Shown in pieces: positions 26,301-35,705 of a stretch of DNA of 64,000 nt. This stretch comes from Leptolyngbya sp. 'hensonii' (GTDB lineage Bacteria > Cyanobacteriota > Cyanobacteriia > GCF-001939115), in contig NZ_MQTZ01000047.1 of NCBI RefSeq assembly GCF_001939115.1, positions 62,001 to 126,000 of the forward strand, in the 5' to 3' direction. The translations under genes were made by a program, and so were the position numbers. A model generated the notes under the pieces. It was given only the letters and a program-made list of their open reading frames with translations. It ran no database searches and was not told where the DNA came from. Within the stretch, counting starts at the first letter, position 1. Every line of letters begins with the position of its first letter.

Positions 26301-27094
26301 CCCTGGAGGTGGCAAGAGCCTGTAGCCCTGGCCAAGACTATGGAGCTGTTCTCTCTCCCCTTTCCTCCAGCAAGCCTTGCATCGGCTCCTCCTACCTTTA
26401 CTTTTCGATTACCGATACAGGCATTGGCATTGCCCCAGCAGATCTGGAAAAGCTCTCTCAGCCTTTTGTGCAGGTGGATAGCAGCCTCAGCCGACGATAT
26501 AGCGGCACCGGCTTGGGGCTATCGCTGGTGCGTCGGATCGCAGAGTTGCATGGTGGGGACGTTCGGGTTCGCAGCCAGTTAGGGCAGGGGAGTTGTTTCA
26601 CCGTTCGCATCCCCGATCGCGTCTATCTCCATGAACCGGAGATGCTGCAGGTCCCTTCACCTACTGAGCCATCCGCTGAAATCCTCCCCAATGCATCAAC
26701 TCCGGAGAGGCCAGCCTCCTCCCAACTCATTCTGCTGGCAGAAGACAACGAAGCCAATGTGGAAACCATTGCCAGTTACCTCGAAAGCTGGAATTACCCC
26801 CTCATTCTGGCCAGCAACGGGCAGGCGGCGATCGACCTGACCCAAAAGCACCACCCGGACCTGATCCTGATGGACATTCAAATGCCTGGAGTCGATGGGT
26901 TAGAAGCCATCCGCCAGATCCGACAAAATCCAGAGTTTGCCAAAGTGCCCATCATTGCACTGACGGCCTTAGCCATGGCTGGCGATCGGGAAAAAACTCT
27001 GGCTGCAGGCGCAACCGAGTATCTGGCCAAGCCAGTCTCCTTCAAGCAGTTAGAAAGCCTGATTCATCACCTGCTGGCGGAGCGACCGATATAA
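23354..27094 (+). CDS. Multi-PAS hybrid histidine kinase (REC-PAS x5-HisKA-HATPase-REC)
   Basis: A 1246-aa cytoplasmic sensor kinase without membrane segments. The N-terminal receiver has Asp60 (VVLLDLNLPDG). Five PAS/PAC units follow (about 165-290, 295-425, 450-575, 580-700 and 705-830), several ending in the DITDRK or DISERK linker. The DHp domain has His852 (MSHELRTPLNAV), the HATPase has TDTGIGIA and GTGLGLSLV, and the C-terminal receiver has Asp1174 (LILMDIQMPG). Multiple PAS domains suggest small-ligand, redox or light sensing. Its C-terminus is a paralogue of the remnant at 19969-20709. It is convergent with the kinase at 27167. Confidence 0.92.
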   Translation: MDNQVLPTLLLIDDCAEDRLTYHRFLEQGSFSAYRIVECETAAEAIRSCQQSIPDVVLLDLNLPDGHGLEVLQEIRSHLPATRMAIIILTGQEDVSTAIRAMKAGAQDYLTKDRLTAGALQRAIEEAVSQLDRNRPCVQAQDCPRQITYEQFQSELAQREQAELALHQSERTLKLFVKYAPAGIAMLDRNLCYVMASQRWIEDYQLGSILSVVGRSHYDIFPEIPERWQQIHQRCLAGAIERCEEDLFERADGTQQWIRWEVRPWYTITQEIGGIIIFSEDITDRKRAEIALRDSEERLRLTLTAAKQGLYDVNIATGEVIVNPAYALMLGYDPATFQETADRWVKRLHPDDREQAADLYRAYVAGEIPEYRSEFRLQTQTGDWKWVLSLGKIVDWDAEGKPLRMLGTHTDITNRKQVEVASQQAYQTLETLVAERTAELSQLNHRLSQLAAIVESSNDAIISKTLEGIITSWNPGAEKLFGYTAAEAVGQSIMMLIPANLQAEESHILEQLHQGREIGQYETVRQRKDGQQIEVALSIFPIKDAEGNITGAAKIAHDISERKRTEVALAQYAREVEDLYNNAPCGYHSLAPEGRFIRVNETELKWLGYSREEMIGKPLIDFFTPASRSASFQDYPAFQKQGWVKNLAYEMVCKDGTILPVLISATAVMDAEGKHLYNRATLLDIRDLKQTEAQLRSLSDRLVLALQAGAIGSWELTPDGQGHWDARMYELYGLPPAEQPPELQDWLNLIHPDDRAEVEAVHEAAIQTNQDIDIEFRVIHPDGSIHFIKACVLLQHNEQGLLSRMIGINYDITDRKQAEAQLQQTNEQLALNNLELARATRLKDEFLANMSHELRTPLNAVLGMSEGLQDGIFGSINERQAQAISIIESSGRHLLALINDILDLAKIESGKLELESSDVFIPNLCDMSLTFVRQMAAQKKIQLKSCVPAGIGSIQGDDLRLRQVLINLLSNAIKFTPDGGAVTLEVARACSPGQDYGAVLSPLSSSKPCIGSSYLYFSITDTGIGIAPADLEKLSQPFVQVDSSLSRRYSGTGLGLSLVRRIAELHGGDVRVRSQLGQGSCFTVRIPDRVYLHEPEMLQVPSPTEPSAEILPNASTPERPASSQLILLAEDNEANVETIASYLESWNYPLILASNGQAAIDLTQKHHPDLILMDIQMPGVDGLEAIRQIRQNPEFAKVPIIALTALAMAGDREKTLAAGATEYLAKPVSFKQLESLIHHLLAERPI

Positions 27095-27166
27095 AACCAA
27101 ACACCCGTAGGGATTGCATTGTTCCCCACAGTAGTTCAACTGCTTGAAGACTTTGGACCTCTGGTC

Positions 27167-30103
27167 TTAAGCCTTGAGCACATCCTGGAACTGTGATTTC
27201 ACCCGATCGTATTCTGCTTCCAACTCCGCCACCTGAGCTTCAATGCCCTCTAGCTTCCCTTGCGCTACCCCATCCTCCAGGGTTTGACAAAGGACTGATA
27301 ATCCATGCGCCTTCAAAGACGCACTACTGGATTTGAGCGAATGGGCCGCCCGTTGTAAAGATTTTGGATCTAGCGTGGCGATTGCCCGGTGCATCAATTG
27401 CACCAATTCATCCCCCACTTCAACAAAAGTCTTCACCAGTTCAGCCAGAAAAGCCTGTTGCACCTCTGGCTCACTTCCGGCTAACTGTTCCACAAACTCC
27501 ATCAGAGCAGGTCGATCGACTGCCGGTTCAGGGTCTGGGAGGGCCAGCCTGGCAGATTGAAGATGACACTGACAGAGAACTTGGGCCAGTTCTTTCGCCT
27601 GAACAGGCTTGCTGATATAACTGTCCATTCCAGCCTGCAAACATTGCTCCCGATCGCCCTGCATCGCATTGGCCGTCATGGCAATAATCTGAGGCTTGCT
27701 CCAGTCAGGCGGTGGCTCTTGGCCTGCCCCCGTCCACATCAACTGAATCTGTCGGGCTGCCTCCAGCCCATCCATTTCTGGCATCTGCACATCCATCAAA
27801 ATCACATCGTAGGGCTGTAGCCTCAGCATCTGCAACACTTCCAGCCCATTGGCAGCCATGTCGGCCCGATATCCCATGCGCTGCAACAGATGCAACGCCA
27901 CTTTTTGATTCACGATGTTATCTTCTGCCAGCAAGATACGTAAGGGACATCTGGCTGAGACCTCTGGATCAATCAGCGCTGGAACTGCAGGGACAGCGCT
28001 TGCCCGATCGCCCTGCTGGGTTAAAACCTGAGAGAGGATCTCACAAAGCTGGGACTGCTTCACAGGTTTATTCAGGTAGGCTGCGAGGTGAATCCCTGGC
28101 ACCTGCGATCGAGATTGAGCCAGGGAGGTGAGCATGATCACAGGCAATTGGCGATGGACCGGATGCTGAGCGATTGCCAGCGCCAGATTAATCCCATCCA
28201 TTTCTGGCATTTGCATATCTAGGATGGCCAGATCAAACCTGGGCGATCGGTCCAGAACCTGTAACGCTGCCTTGCCCGAATCAGCCGTTTCTACAACCAT
28301 ACCCCAGGATTCCACCTGCAACTTCAAAATATTCAAATTCGTGCCATTGTCATCCACAATCAACAGCCGTTTCCCCTGCAAGGGCACCATGTAGGGATTG
28401 ACCACCGGTCGCTGCAGCGTCGCTTCCCCCTGAATCGTAAAGAAGAAAGTCGATCCCTGACCGGGTTGACTGTTCACCCAGATCCAACCCCCCATCATCT
28501 CTGTTAAGCGCTGGCTGATCACCAGTCCCAGGCCGGTGCCCCCGTATTTGCGTGTTGTGGAGGCATCCACCTGACTGAAGGGCTGGAACAATCGATCGAG
28601 ACGATCGGCTGGAATCCCCAGTCCTGTATCTTTTACTGCAAACTGAATCTCATATAAAGATGGGGTTCCTGCGCGATTGATTGGCTGTGCTGTGAGGGAG
28701 ATCAGCACTTCTCCCCGCTCCGTAAATTTAATCCCATTGCTAATCAAATTAACCAGAACCTGCCGGAGTCGGGTCACATCCCCTAGCAAATACTCAGGTA
28801 CAGATTGGTCAATGAGATATAACAGTTCAATTCCCTTTTCTGCTGCTTTAGCGGCGAGCAGGTCCAGTGCTCCTTCAACACAATCTCTCAGGCTAAAGGG
28901 CTGCTCCTCTAGCTCCAATTTACCAGCTTCAATCTTAGAGAAATCTAGAATGTCATTAATTACTGTGAGCAAAGCGTCTCCAGCGTTCCGGGTAGTTTCA
29001 ACAAAATCCCGTTGTTGAGGCGTTAGCGGGGTATCCAGCAGCAACCCAGTCATGCCAATAATGGCATTCATCGGGGTCCGAATTTCATGGCTCATGACAG
29101 CCAGAAACTCACTCTTTGTTCGGTCCGCCTGCTCCGCCAGCTTTTTAGCTGATTCTAACGTTTGATTGAGCAAGACCGCCTGTTGCATTTGCTCCTGCAA
29201 GCGCATTTCAGCCTGCTTCCGCTTAGTGATATCCTGGTAGGTGCCCAGCAGAGCTACAATCTGATTCTGCTCATTTTTCAGCGGCACAATCACCGTCTCG
29301 CAAATGCCCTGGCTCTTATCCTTGCGCTTAAACTGCACTTCCCCAGACCAGTGTCCTTGATAAATCACCCTATTGACTACTTGCGGCAGGGTAATGCTGT
29401 TCTGAGCTGCTTTAATTTGATTGATACTTTTACCCAGAATTTCGGCTTTGGTCCAACCAAACATCCGTTCCGCAGCGGGATTCCAATCGACGATCGTGCC
29501 ATCTAAATGGGTCAATACCAGCCCATCATGGCTATATTCAAAAACTAGAACCTGCCGTTGTAGGGCAATCTCAGTCTGTTTCTGATACTGACACAACTGT
29601 TCCAACCGCTTCAGGTGGTGCCGCAATTCCAACTGGGAAACCACCTGATGGGCCAGGGTAATCAGAGTCTGTTGCTGCAGCGCATTCAGGGTTCTGGGAA
29701 CCTGGTCAATCACACACAACGTCCCAATTGCATGGTTTTCTGGCGTAATCAGGGGAGCCCCAGCATAGAATCGAATTTTTGGGTCAGCCGTGACAAGGGG
29801 ATTATCCTTGAATCGCCCATCCTGATGGGTATCCGTGACCACAAAGAGGTCCCGCTGCAAAATCGCATGGGGGCAAAAGGCAACATCTCGGCTGGTTTCT
29901 GTGGTGTCCAGTCCCACTTTAGATTTAAACCATTGCCGATGGGTATCGATCAGACTAATCAGGGCAATCGGAACCTCACAGATGAGGGAGGCTAATTGCG
30001 TCAGTTCGTCGAAACCAGCCTCTTCAGGGGTGTCTAGAATCGAATACTTCTGCAAAGCCTGCAGTCGTTCGTCTTCATCGTCTGGGAAAGGGGCCACTAA
30101 CAT
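27167..30103 (-). CDS. Hybrid histidine kinase with complete phosphorelay (GAF-PAS-HisKA-HATPase-REC-REC-HPt)
   Basis: A 978-aa kinase. The N-terminal GAF (about 10-165) has the [15 protein letters not shown] opening of a common cyanobacterial GAF class. A PAS follows (about 180-300), then a coiled coil, DHp with His339 ([12 protein letters not shown]), HATPase, two receivers with Asp629 and Asp771, and an HPt domain with His921 (AAHSLKSSS). All steps of a His-Asp-His relay are therefore in one chain, as in BarA/ArcB-type sensors. No membrane segment is present. It is divergent from the kinase at 30417. Confidence 0.93.
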   Translation of the reverse strand: MLVAPFPDDEDERLQALQKYSILDTPEEAGFDELTQLASLICEVPIALISLIDTHRQWFKSKVGLDTTETSRDVAFCPHAILQRDLFVVTDTHQDGRFKDNPLVTADPKIRFYAGAPLITPENHAIGTLCVIDQVPRTLNALQQQTLITLAHQVVSQLELRHHLKRLEQLCQYQKQTEIALQRQVLVFEYSHDGLVLTHLDGTIVDWNPAAERMFGWTKAEILGKSINQIKAAQNSITLPQVVNRVIYQGHWSGEVQFKRKDKSQGICETVIVPLKNEQNQIVALLGTYQDITKRKQAEMRLQEQMQQAVLLNQTLESAKKLAEQADRTKSEFLAVMSHEIRTPMNAIIGMTGLLLDTPLTPQQRDFVETTRNAGDALLTVINDILDFSKIEAGKLELEEQPFSLRDCVEGALDLLAAKAAEKGIELLYLIDQSVPEYLLGDVTRLRQVLVNLISNGIKFTERGEVLISLTAQPINRAGTPSLYEIQFAVKDTGLGIPADRLDRLFQPFSQVDASTTRKYGGTGLGLVISQRLTEMMGGWIWVNSQPGQGSTFFFTIQGEATLQRPVVNPYMVPLQGKRLLIVDDNGTNLNILKLQVESWGMVVETADSGKAALQVLDRSPRFDLAILDMQMPEMDGINLALAIAQHPVHRQLPVIMLTSLAQSRSQVPGIHLAAYLNKPVKQSQLCEILSQVLTQQGDRASAVPAVPALIDPEVSARCPLRILLAEDNIVNQKVALHLLQRMGYRADMAANGLEVLQMLRLQPYDVILMDVQMPEMDGLEAARQIQLMWTGAGQEPPPDWSKPQIIAMTANAMQGDREQCLQAGMDSYISKPVQAKELAQVLCQCHLQSARLALPDPEPAVDRPALMEFVEQLAGSEPEVQQAFLAELVKTFVEVGDELVQLMHRAIATLDPKSLQRAAHSLKSSSASLKAHGLSVLCQTLEDGVAQGKLEGIEAQVAELEAEYDRVKSQFQDVLKA

Positions 30104-30416
30104 TTCAGAGGTCTCCAGTGGAACTGGCTATGGAACGATCGACAATCCCTCAGTTTGCTCACCTCTGTGAAAGGCTAGAGATGAACCTTATGAAATATAA
30201 ACAAACTGTTGCGCCAATATAAACTAAATGTTAGGTCTGCCCCACTGGCCGTGAGATCATTCCAGCTTCTGGGTATATATAAGGGTGCAGCACAGAGTGC
30301 GACTTATAGATGTACCCATAAATACATTCAGCCTCCTTGCTTGCAAATATAGCCTGTAACGCCTGGACATACATAAGGCATTCGGCACAATTCCAAATTC
30401 AGTGGGTCTTAAGTTC
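30104..30416. other. Divergent promoter region between two kinase genes
   Basis: About 310 bases between head-to-head hybrid kinases. It is AT-rich with a GTATATATAAGG stretch near 30275-30290. It presumably holds promoters for both genes; no operator is evident. Confidence 0.4.
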
Positions 30417-33347
30417 ATGAGCGCTGCCACCCCCAATTACGAAACTGCCAGATTAGAGGCCCTGTATCAGTATCAGATCCTGGATACCAGTGCAGAATCA
30501 GCCTTTGACGATTTAACAGAGCTGGCAGCTCAAATCTGCCATACGCCGATCGCCCTGGTTAGTCTGGTGGATGTCGATCGTCAGTGGTTCAAGTCCAAGG
30601 TTGGGATCGAAGCCTCGGAAATTCCCAGGGAAAAAGCTTTTTGTGCCCAGGCAATTCTACAAGCGGAGCCCCTGATCGTTGAAGATGCGCTGGCAGACGA
30701 TCGGTTCGCCCAGAATATCCTGGTTACCGGTGATCTCCAGATCCGGTTCTATGCTGGCATCCCCCTAATCACATCCCAAGGATTTCGCCTGGGGACGTTC
30801 TGTGTTCTCGATCACAGCCCTCGACAACTCAACCCCCAGCAGATCAAGGCCCTTCAATCCCTGAGTCGGCAGGTGATGAGTCAGTTGGAGTTGCGCCGTA
30901 GTCTAATCGAACAGCAATGGGTTAAGGAATATAACAGCTACATTGTCAGCGCCGCTCCTACCCTTATCTGTGGCATTGCCACCGATGGCACCACTAACTC
31001 CATTAATCAGGCAGTAACACAAGTTACGGGATACAGTGCCCAGGAATTGATTGGCCAAAATTGGTGGCAGATTTTCTACCCCGGTGAAGAATATCAGCAG
31101 GTGGAGCAACTATTCCAAGACTTTGAAATGGGCCAGGTGATTGATTATGAAATGACGCTGACCACCCGGACTGGACAGAAGCGTGTCATTTCCTGGAATT
31201 CAGTCAACCGCTGGGATGAAAAGGGAGCGTTGATTGAGGTCTTTGGTATCGGAGTCGATGTCACCGCTCGCAAACGGGCTGAGGAGGCCCTGCGACAACA
31301 GGCCCGCCGGGAGTTGCTGGTGGCTGAAATGACCCGCCGCATCCGGCAATCCCTCGACCTGGACGAAATTCTCAACACCACGGTGACCGAGGTGCGACAA
31401 TTTCTACAAACCGATCGGGTTCTCATTTTCCGATTCGAACTGGATTGGAGTGGGGTGGTGGTGGTTGAATCAGTTGATGGGATCTGGCCCGCCATTTTAG
31501 GGGCCAGAATTGATGATACTTTCTTCAAAGACGCCCAGCGCCGCAAAACCTATGAACAGGGCCGCATTCTGGCGGTAGAGAATATTGACAATTCTGGGCT
31601 GTCTGCCTGTCACATTGGTTTACTGCAGCAGTTTCAGGTCCAGGCTAATCTGGTCGTGCCAATTTTGCGAGAGGAGAAATTGTGGGGCCTGCTGGTGGCC
31701 CATCACTGTTCCACCTCCCGGGAGTGGCAACAACTGGAGATCAACCTGCTGCGACAACTGGCAGCCCAGGTAGAAATCGCTACCCAACAATCCCAGCTCT
31801 ATCAACAGGCCCAACTGGAACTGGCTGAGCGCAAATGGGCTGAGCAAAAAATCCGGGAACAGGCGGCTCTGCTGGATGTCACGACAGATGCAATTCTGGT
31901 GCGGGATCTCAATCATCGGGTTTTGTTTTGGAATAAGGGCGCAGAACGCCTCTACGGATGGACCCAGGCAGAAGCCCTCAACCGCTGTGCTAACGAATTA
32001 CTGTATTTGGAAGTACCAGAGATCGCCACGATCGTCTATCAGACGGTACTTAGCCAGGGAGAATGGCAGGGTGAGCTCCAACACATCACGAAGAAGGAAC
32101 AAGAGATTGTGGTGGAAAGCCGCTGGACCCTGGTGCGGGATCTGGCGGGCCAGCCCAAATCGATTTTGATGGTGAATACGGACATTACCGAGAAAAAACT
32201 CCTGGAACGGCAGTTTTTGCGATCGCAACGGTTGGAAAGCATCGGCACCCTGGCCGGTGGGATTGCCCATGATTTGAATAATGTGCTGGCTCCTATTCTC
32301 ATGTCGGTACAGCTCCTAAAGATGCAAACCACCAGCGATCAGGGTCGTCAGTGGTTGGAGGTTTTGGAAGGGAGTGCCAAGCGGGGCAGTGAGCTGATCA
32401 AACAGGTCCTTTCCTTTGCCCGCGGCCTGGATGGAGAACATGGCGTTTTGCAAATTCGGCACCTGATTTCGGAAATCAGAAAAATTGTGGAGGAAACCTT
32501 TCCCCGCTCCATTCAAATTTGCCTGAACGTGGCTCCCAATCTACGCGCCGTCTGTGGAGATGCAACCCATCTCCACCAGGTACTGATGAACCTCTGCGTC
32601 AACGCTCGAGATGCCATGCCCGAGGGGGGAAAGCTGAGCATTACCGCCGAAAATCTGATTCTGGGTGAACAGGATGCCCGTCTCCACATGGATGCTAAAG
32701 CTGGAGCCTACGTGGTAGTAACCGTGAGCGATACCGGTACTGGCATCCCCGCTGAGTTGTTGGACCGAATTTTCGAGCCGTTCTTTACCACGAAAGAATT
32801 AGGCAAAGGCACCGGGTTGGGGCTCTCGACCGCGATCGGAATTATTAAAAGCCACAAAGGATTTATCGCAGTCTCCAGTCACCCCGGCAAAGGAACTGAT
32901 TTCAAAGTGTTTCTACCGGCTGTCGAAGCAACCTCGGAATGGATTGCGGAAACCCAGGATTTACCTCGCGGACGGGGCGAGCTAATCCTCATCGTGGATG
33001 ATGAAGCCGCCATTCGAGAGATTGCCGGTAATTCTCTCAAGGCTTTCAACTACCGGGTACTAACGGCCAATGACGGAATTGAAGCGATCGCCCGCTATGC
33101 CGAACATCGAGAGAAAATTCATTTGGTGCTGGTAGACATGATGATGCCGCTGATGGATGGGGCCACGACCATTCGGGCCTTAAAGAAGCTGTATCCCCAG
33201 GTTAAAATCATTGCCTCCAGTGGGCTAGTTGCAGGGTCGCAACTCCCGGAAACCGGGACTTCTGGGACAGAGGGTTTTCTTGCCAAACCCTACACCACCC
33301 AGGAGTTGCTTCAGGCCATTTACAATGTTCTAAAAGTAGGATCTTGA
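30417..33347 (+). CDS. Hybrid histidine kinase with a cyanobacteriochrome-type GAF domain
   Basis: About 976 aa. Order: GAF of the YQYQILDT class (20-165), PAS (175-285), a second GAF (300-465), PAS (480-595), DHp with a histidine in GGIAHDLNNVLAP, HATPase, and a C-terminal receiver (LVLVDMMMPLMDG). The second GAF has the bilin-binding pair Cys398-His399 (SACHIGLLQQFQV, then NLVVPI and LWGLLVAHHC), as in canonical cyanobacteriochromes. The place of the DxCF cysteine reads DDTFF, so a second chromophore cysteine is absent, as in red/green-type domains. ATG 30417 begins a typical N-terminus; TTG-type codons upstream are less likely. A MITE copy lies just downstream. Confidence 0.9.
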   Translation: MSAATPNYETARLEALYQYQILDTSAESAFDDLTELAAQICHTPIALVSLVDVDRQWFKSKVGIEASEIPREKAFCAQAILQAEPLIVEDALADDRFAQNILVTGDLQIRFYAGIPLITSQGFRLGTFCVLDHSPRQLNPQQIKALQSLSRQVMSQLELRRSLIEQQWVKEYNSYIVSAAPTLICGIATDGTTNSINQAVTQVTGYSAQELIGQNWWQIFYPGEEYQQVEQLFQDFEMGQVIDYEMTLTTRTGQKRVISWNSVNRWDEKGALIEVFGIGVDVTARKRAEEALRQQARRELLVAEMTRRIRQSLDLDEILNTTVTEVRQFLQTDRVLIFRFELDWSGVVVVESVDGIWPAILGARIDDTFFKDAQRRKTYEQGRILAVENIDNSGLSACHIGLLQQFQVQANLVVPILREEKLWGLLVAHHCSTSREWQQLEINLLRQLAAQVEIATQQSQLYQQAQLELAERKWAEQKIREQAALLDVTTDAILVRDLNHRVLFWNKGAERLYGWTQAEALNRCANELLYLEVPEIATIVYQTVLSQGEWQGELQHITKKEQEIVVESRWTLVRDLAGQPKSILMVNTDITEKKLLERQFLRSQRLESIGTLAGGIAHDLNNVLAPILMSVQLLKMQTTSDQGRQWLEVLEGSAKRGSELIKQVLSFARGLDGEHGVLQIRHLISEIRKIVEETFPRSIQICLNVAPNLRAVCGDATHLHQVLMNLCVNARDAMPEGGKLSITAENLILGEQDARLHMDAKAGAYVVVTVSDTGTGIPAELLDRIFEPFFTTKELGKGTGLGLSTAIGIIKSHKGFIAVSSHPGKGTDFKVFLPAVEATSEWIAETQDLPRGRGELILIVDDEAAIREIAGNSLKAFNYRVLTANDGIEAIARYAEHREKIHLVLVDMMMPLMDGATTIRALKKLYPQVKIIASSGLVAGSQLPETGTSGTEGFLAKPYTTQELLQAIYNVLKVGS

Positions 33348-33379
33348 GCATCACGGTGGGGCCAAGAGTTGGACTTTTC

Positions 33380-33536
33380 GGCGTTGCTGAATAGAAGGAT
33401 GATTTTCGTGCTTGAGCCTTATGTAGCCCTCTCCCTAGCCCTCTCCCAAAGGAGAGGGAACAAGAGTTTTAGCTCCCTTCTCCTGCGGGAGAAGGGTTGG
33501 GGATGAGGGTAATTCATATTTGCATTCAGCAAAGCC
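33380..33536 (-). mobile_element. MITE-like element copy 3 (157 bp, inverted)
   Basis: Same element as at 14795 in the opposite orientation, differing by about four substitutions. The perfect 8-bp duplication GACTTTTC flanks it (33372-33379 and 33537-33544). It lies between the cyanobacteriochrome-kinase gene and the anti-sigma gene and could form the 3' structure of both transcripts. Confidence 0.85.
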
Positions 33537-33554
33537 GACTTTTCAACCATGCTT

Positions 33555-33971
33555 TCAATAGGATTTGACGATCAGTAAACAATTCCGATCGTCACTAGTG
33601 CGCCTGTAGCTGATCTGATCGGCGATTTTTTGCATGATTCTCAATCCCCGCCCGCGAGACCCCTCATTCTCTTCCAGTTCAGGCATTTCACGCAATTTTT
33701 CCTCCAGATTGAAGGGTACTCCGCAATCCCAGATCCGAATTTCAATCCTTTGAGGAAACCGGATGGCTTCAATCAGAATCGGTGTTTCTGGAGGGAGGGA
33801 TTTGTGCGCATACTCCACAGCATTATCAAACCCCTCTTTTAGGACAGTCTGGCATTGCCACCAAATCACCTTATTGGAAATAGGAGGCTGATTCAGCTCT
33901 TCAAACCAGGAAAGGACTTGAGCTGAAGCTGCAGGATCCGTATTCACTTGTAGATTGATTTTCTTCAACAC
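33555..33971 (-). CDS. Anti-sigma regulatory factor (RsbW/SpoIIAB-like kinase)
   Basis: A 138-aa GHKL ATPase of the serine-kinase anti-sigma class. The N-box is ECFDN-like (LKEGFDNAVEYAHKS), the G1 box is IRIWDCGVPFN and the G2 region is GSRGRGLRIMQKIAD. Such proteins bind a sigma factor or another target and phosphorylate an anti-anti-sigma partner. The gene is divergent from an RsbU-like phosphatase gene at 34473. No STAS-domain antagonist or sigma factor is encoded nearby. Confidence 0.88.
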   Translation of the reverse strand: MLKKINLQVNTDPAASAQVLSWFEELNQPPISNKVIWWQCQTVLKEGFDNAVEYAHKSLPPETPILIEAIRFPQRIEIRIWDCGVPFNLEEKLREMPELEENEGSRGRGLRIMQKIADQISYRRTSDDRNCLLIVKSY

Positions 33972-34472
33972 CTGATTTGTCCGCAGATTAATACCCTAAT
34001 ATGATGGTCTTCGATTGGCTCACTCTCTTAAGGCAGTTTTCAGCCTAATGAACCCAGGAGGACAGGGTTATCCTGACATGGGAACTCCTGATTTCTCTGA
34101 TTCCTGGGCCCACGAAATTAACTGTCATTGTGCTGAGTCTATTGTTTGATCTTGCCCAGTTGAAGGCAATTTCACCTCAACCCAATCTTTCCTTATTAGA
34201 GCATCCCGTCTTCCAGAGCCCTCCTTATCATCCTCGCAGTGATAGCAAGATCCTTACGGTTGGTCAGCGGATTGATCTGAATAGAACCTGCTTACGTACT
34301 CTTCCAGACCAAATCCATCGTAATTTGCACACATCCTGATCTAAAATTTTAAGTGTTTTCACTGTTGAAGCCCGAAGGCTGCCTGCGTGTTTCGACGATT
34401 TGGGGATTGGCATCGTTTAAGTGTTCTTGCGGATCAACTTTGGGCCTCAGTTCGTTCATTTAAAGCCCTGCT
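33972..34472. other. Divergent intergenic region between RsbW-like and RsbU-like genes
   Basis: About 500 bases. A 69-codon plus-strand frame (34130-34339) has unconvincing composition and no ribosome site. No strong repeat or promoter stands out. The length is large for a divergent pair and may hold regulatory sites for both. Confidence 0.45.
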
Positions 34473-35663
34473 ATGTTTCAGATTTTGATTATTGATGATA
34501 ACTCTGTCAATCAGCTTCTCTTAGCAAGAACGTTGAAAAAACAGGGCTATCAAGTCACCACCGCTAATGACGGAGAAGAAGGGCTTGCTCTGGCATTTGC
34601 ACTACATCCGGCCCTGATTATTTGTGATTGGATAATGCCCAAAGTCGATGGGCTGGAGGTCTGTCGGCGAATCAAGGCCGATCCAACCCTGTCCACCACA
34701 TTCTTTATCTTGCTTACCTCCAGGGGCGATGTCGAAGATCGGGTACAAGGATTGGATACCGGGGCCGATGATTTCTTAACAAAGCCCTTTGAAATGAATG
34801 AGCTGAAGGCACGGGTGAGAGCTGGTCTCCGCATTTACCAGCTCACCCAGGATTTGAAATCTAAAAATCAAAACCTGGCTAAGCTCACTCGCAATTTGCA
34901 ACGCCAGCAGAAGATCCTTGAGGAGGAACTCTCAGAGGCGGCTGCTTATGTGCAGTCCCTTCTGCCCGCACCGATCAAAGGAGCCCTCACCATTAACACT
35001 CGCTTTATCCCCTCGCGGCAACTGGGCGGAGACTGTTTTGATTATTTCTGGCTGGACCCCGATTTTCTCGTGATCTACCTGATCGATGTGTCAGGTCACG
35101 GGCTGGGGGCAGCCTTGCCTTCCGTGGCTGTTTTGAATCTTCTCCGATCGCAAGCCCTGGAAAGTGTTAACTTCTACCAACCCAATCAGGTGTTGCAAGC
35201 CTTAAATGAAAACTTTCAGATGGATAATCAAAACGCCAAGTACTTGACCATTTGGTATGGGGTCTATAATCGTACCGATCGGCAACTGATCTATGCCAAT
35301 GCTGGGCATCCCCCTGCTGTTCTCATTTCTACAGCTCCCGATCGGGCGCTCCAGGTAAGGTCATTGCGAGATTCCAGCATGCCGATCGGCATACTACCTG
35401 ACACGCGCTATGACAATTATTACTGTGATATAGGGCCAGACAGTGTCCTGTATGTATTTAGTGATGGGGTTTATGAATTTCTCCAGCCGGATGACACCAT
35501 TTTCGGTCTACCAGACTTTCTGGATCTCCTGGTCCATTGCAGTCAGAGGGTCCAGGAAAACGGGGACCTCATCCTGCAACAGATTCTGGAACAGATTCAG
35601 TACCTGAATGGGGGGAGTGTCTTTGAAGATGACTTTTCCTTGATACAGGTTAACTTTGGATAA
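34473..35663 (+). CDS. Response regulator with PP2C/SpoIIE phosphatase domain (RsbU-like)
   Basis: A 396-aa REC-PP2C protein. The receiver (1-120) has its phosphoacceptor in LIICDWIMPKVDG. A coiled coil (125-160) leads to a SpoIIE-type phosphatase domain with metal-binding acids in LGGDCFDYF, DVSGHGLGA and FSDGVYE, and a conserved AGHPPA. It would dephosphorylate a phosphorylated STAS antagonist, completing a partner switch with the anti-sigma kinase encoded divergently. Phosphorylation of REC by a neighbouring kinase is the probable input. The next kinase gene begins 42 bases downstream, so the two are likely in one operon. Confidence 0.92.
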   Translation: MFQILIIDDNSVNQLLLARTLKKQGYQVTTANDGEEGLALAFALHPALIICDWIMPKVDGLEVCRRIKADPTLSTTFFILLTSRGDVEDRVQGLDTGADDFLTKPFEMNELKARVRAGLRIYQLTQDLKSKNQNLAKLTRNLQRQQKILEEELSEAAAYVQSLLPAPIKGALTINTRFIPSRQLGGDCFDYFWLDPDFLVIYLIDVSGHGLGAALPSVAVLNLLRSQALESVNFYQPNQVLQALNENFQMDNQNAKYLTIWYGVYNRTDRQLIYANAGHPPAVLISTAPDRALQVRSLRDSSMPIGILPDTRYDNYYCDIGPDSVLYVFSDGVYEFLQPDDTIFGLPDFLDLLVHCSQRVQENGDLILQQILEQIQYLNGGSVFEDDFSLIQVNFG

Positions 35664-35705
35664 GGGATACGTAACCAAACTCTTTCTCCTCAACAGCAGC
35701 CCTCT

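Noticed and set aside
34130-34339. 69-codon plus-strand frame between the RsbW-like and RsbU-like genes
   Set aside because: Unconvincing composition, no Shine-Dalgarno and no recognisable motif; position fits a control region.
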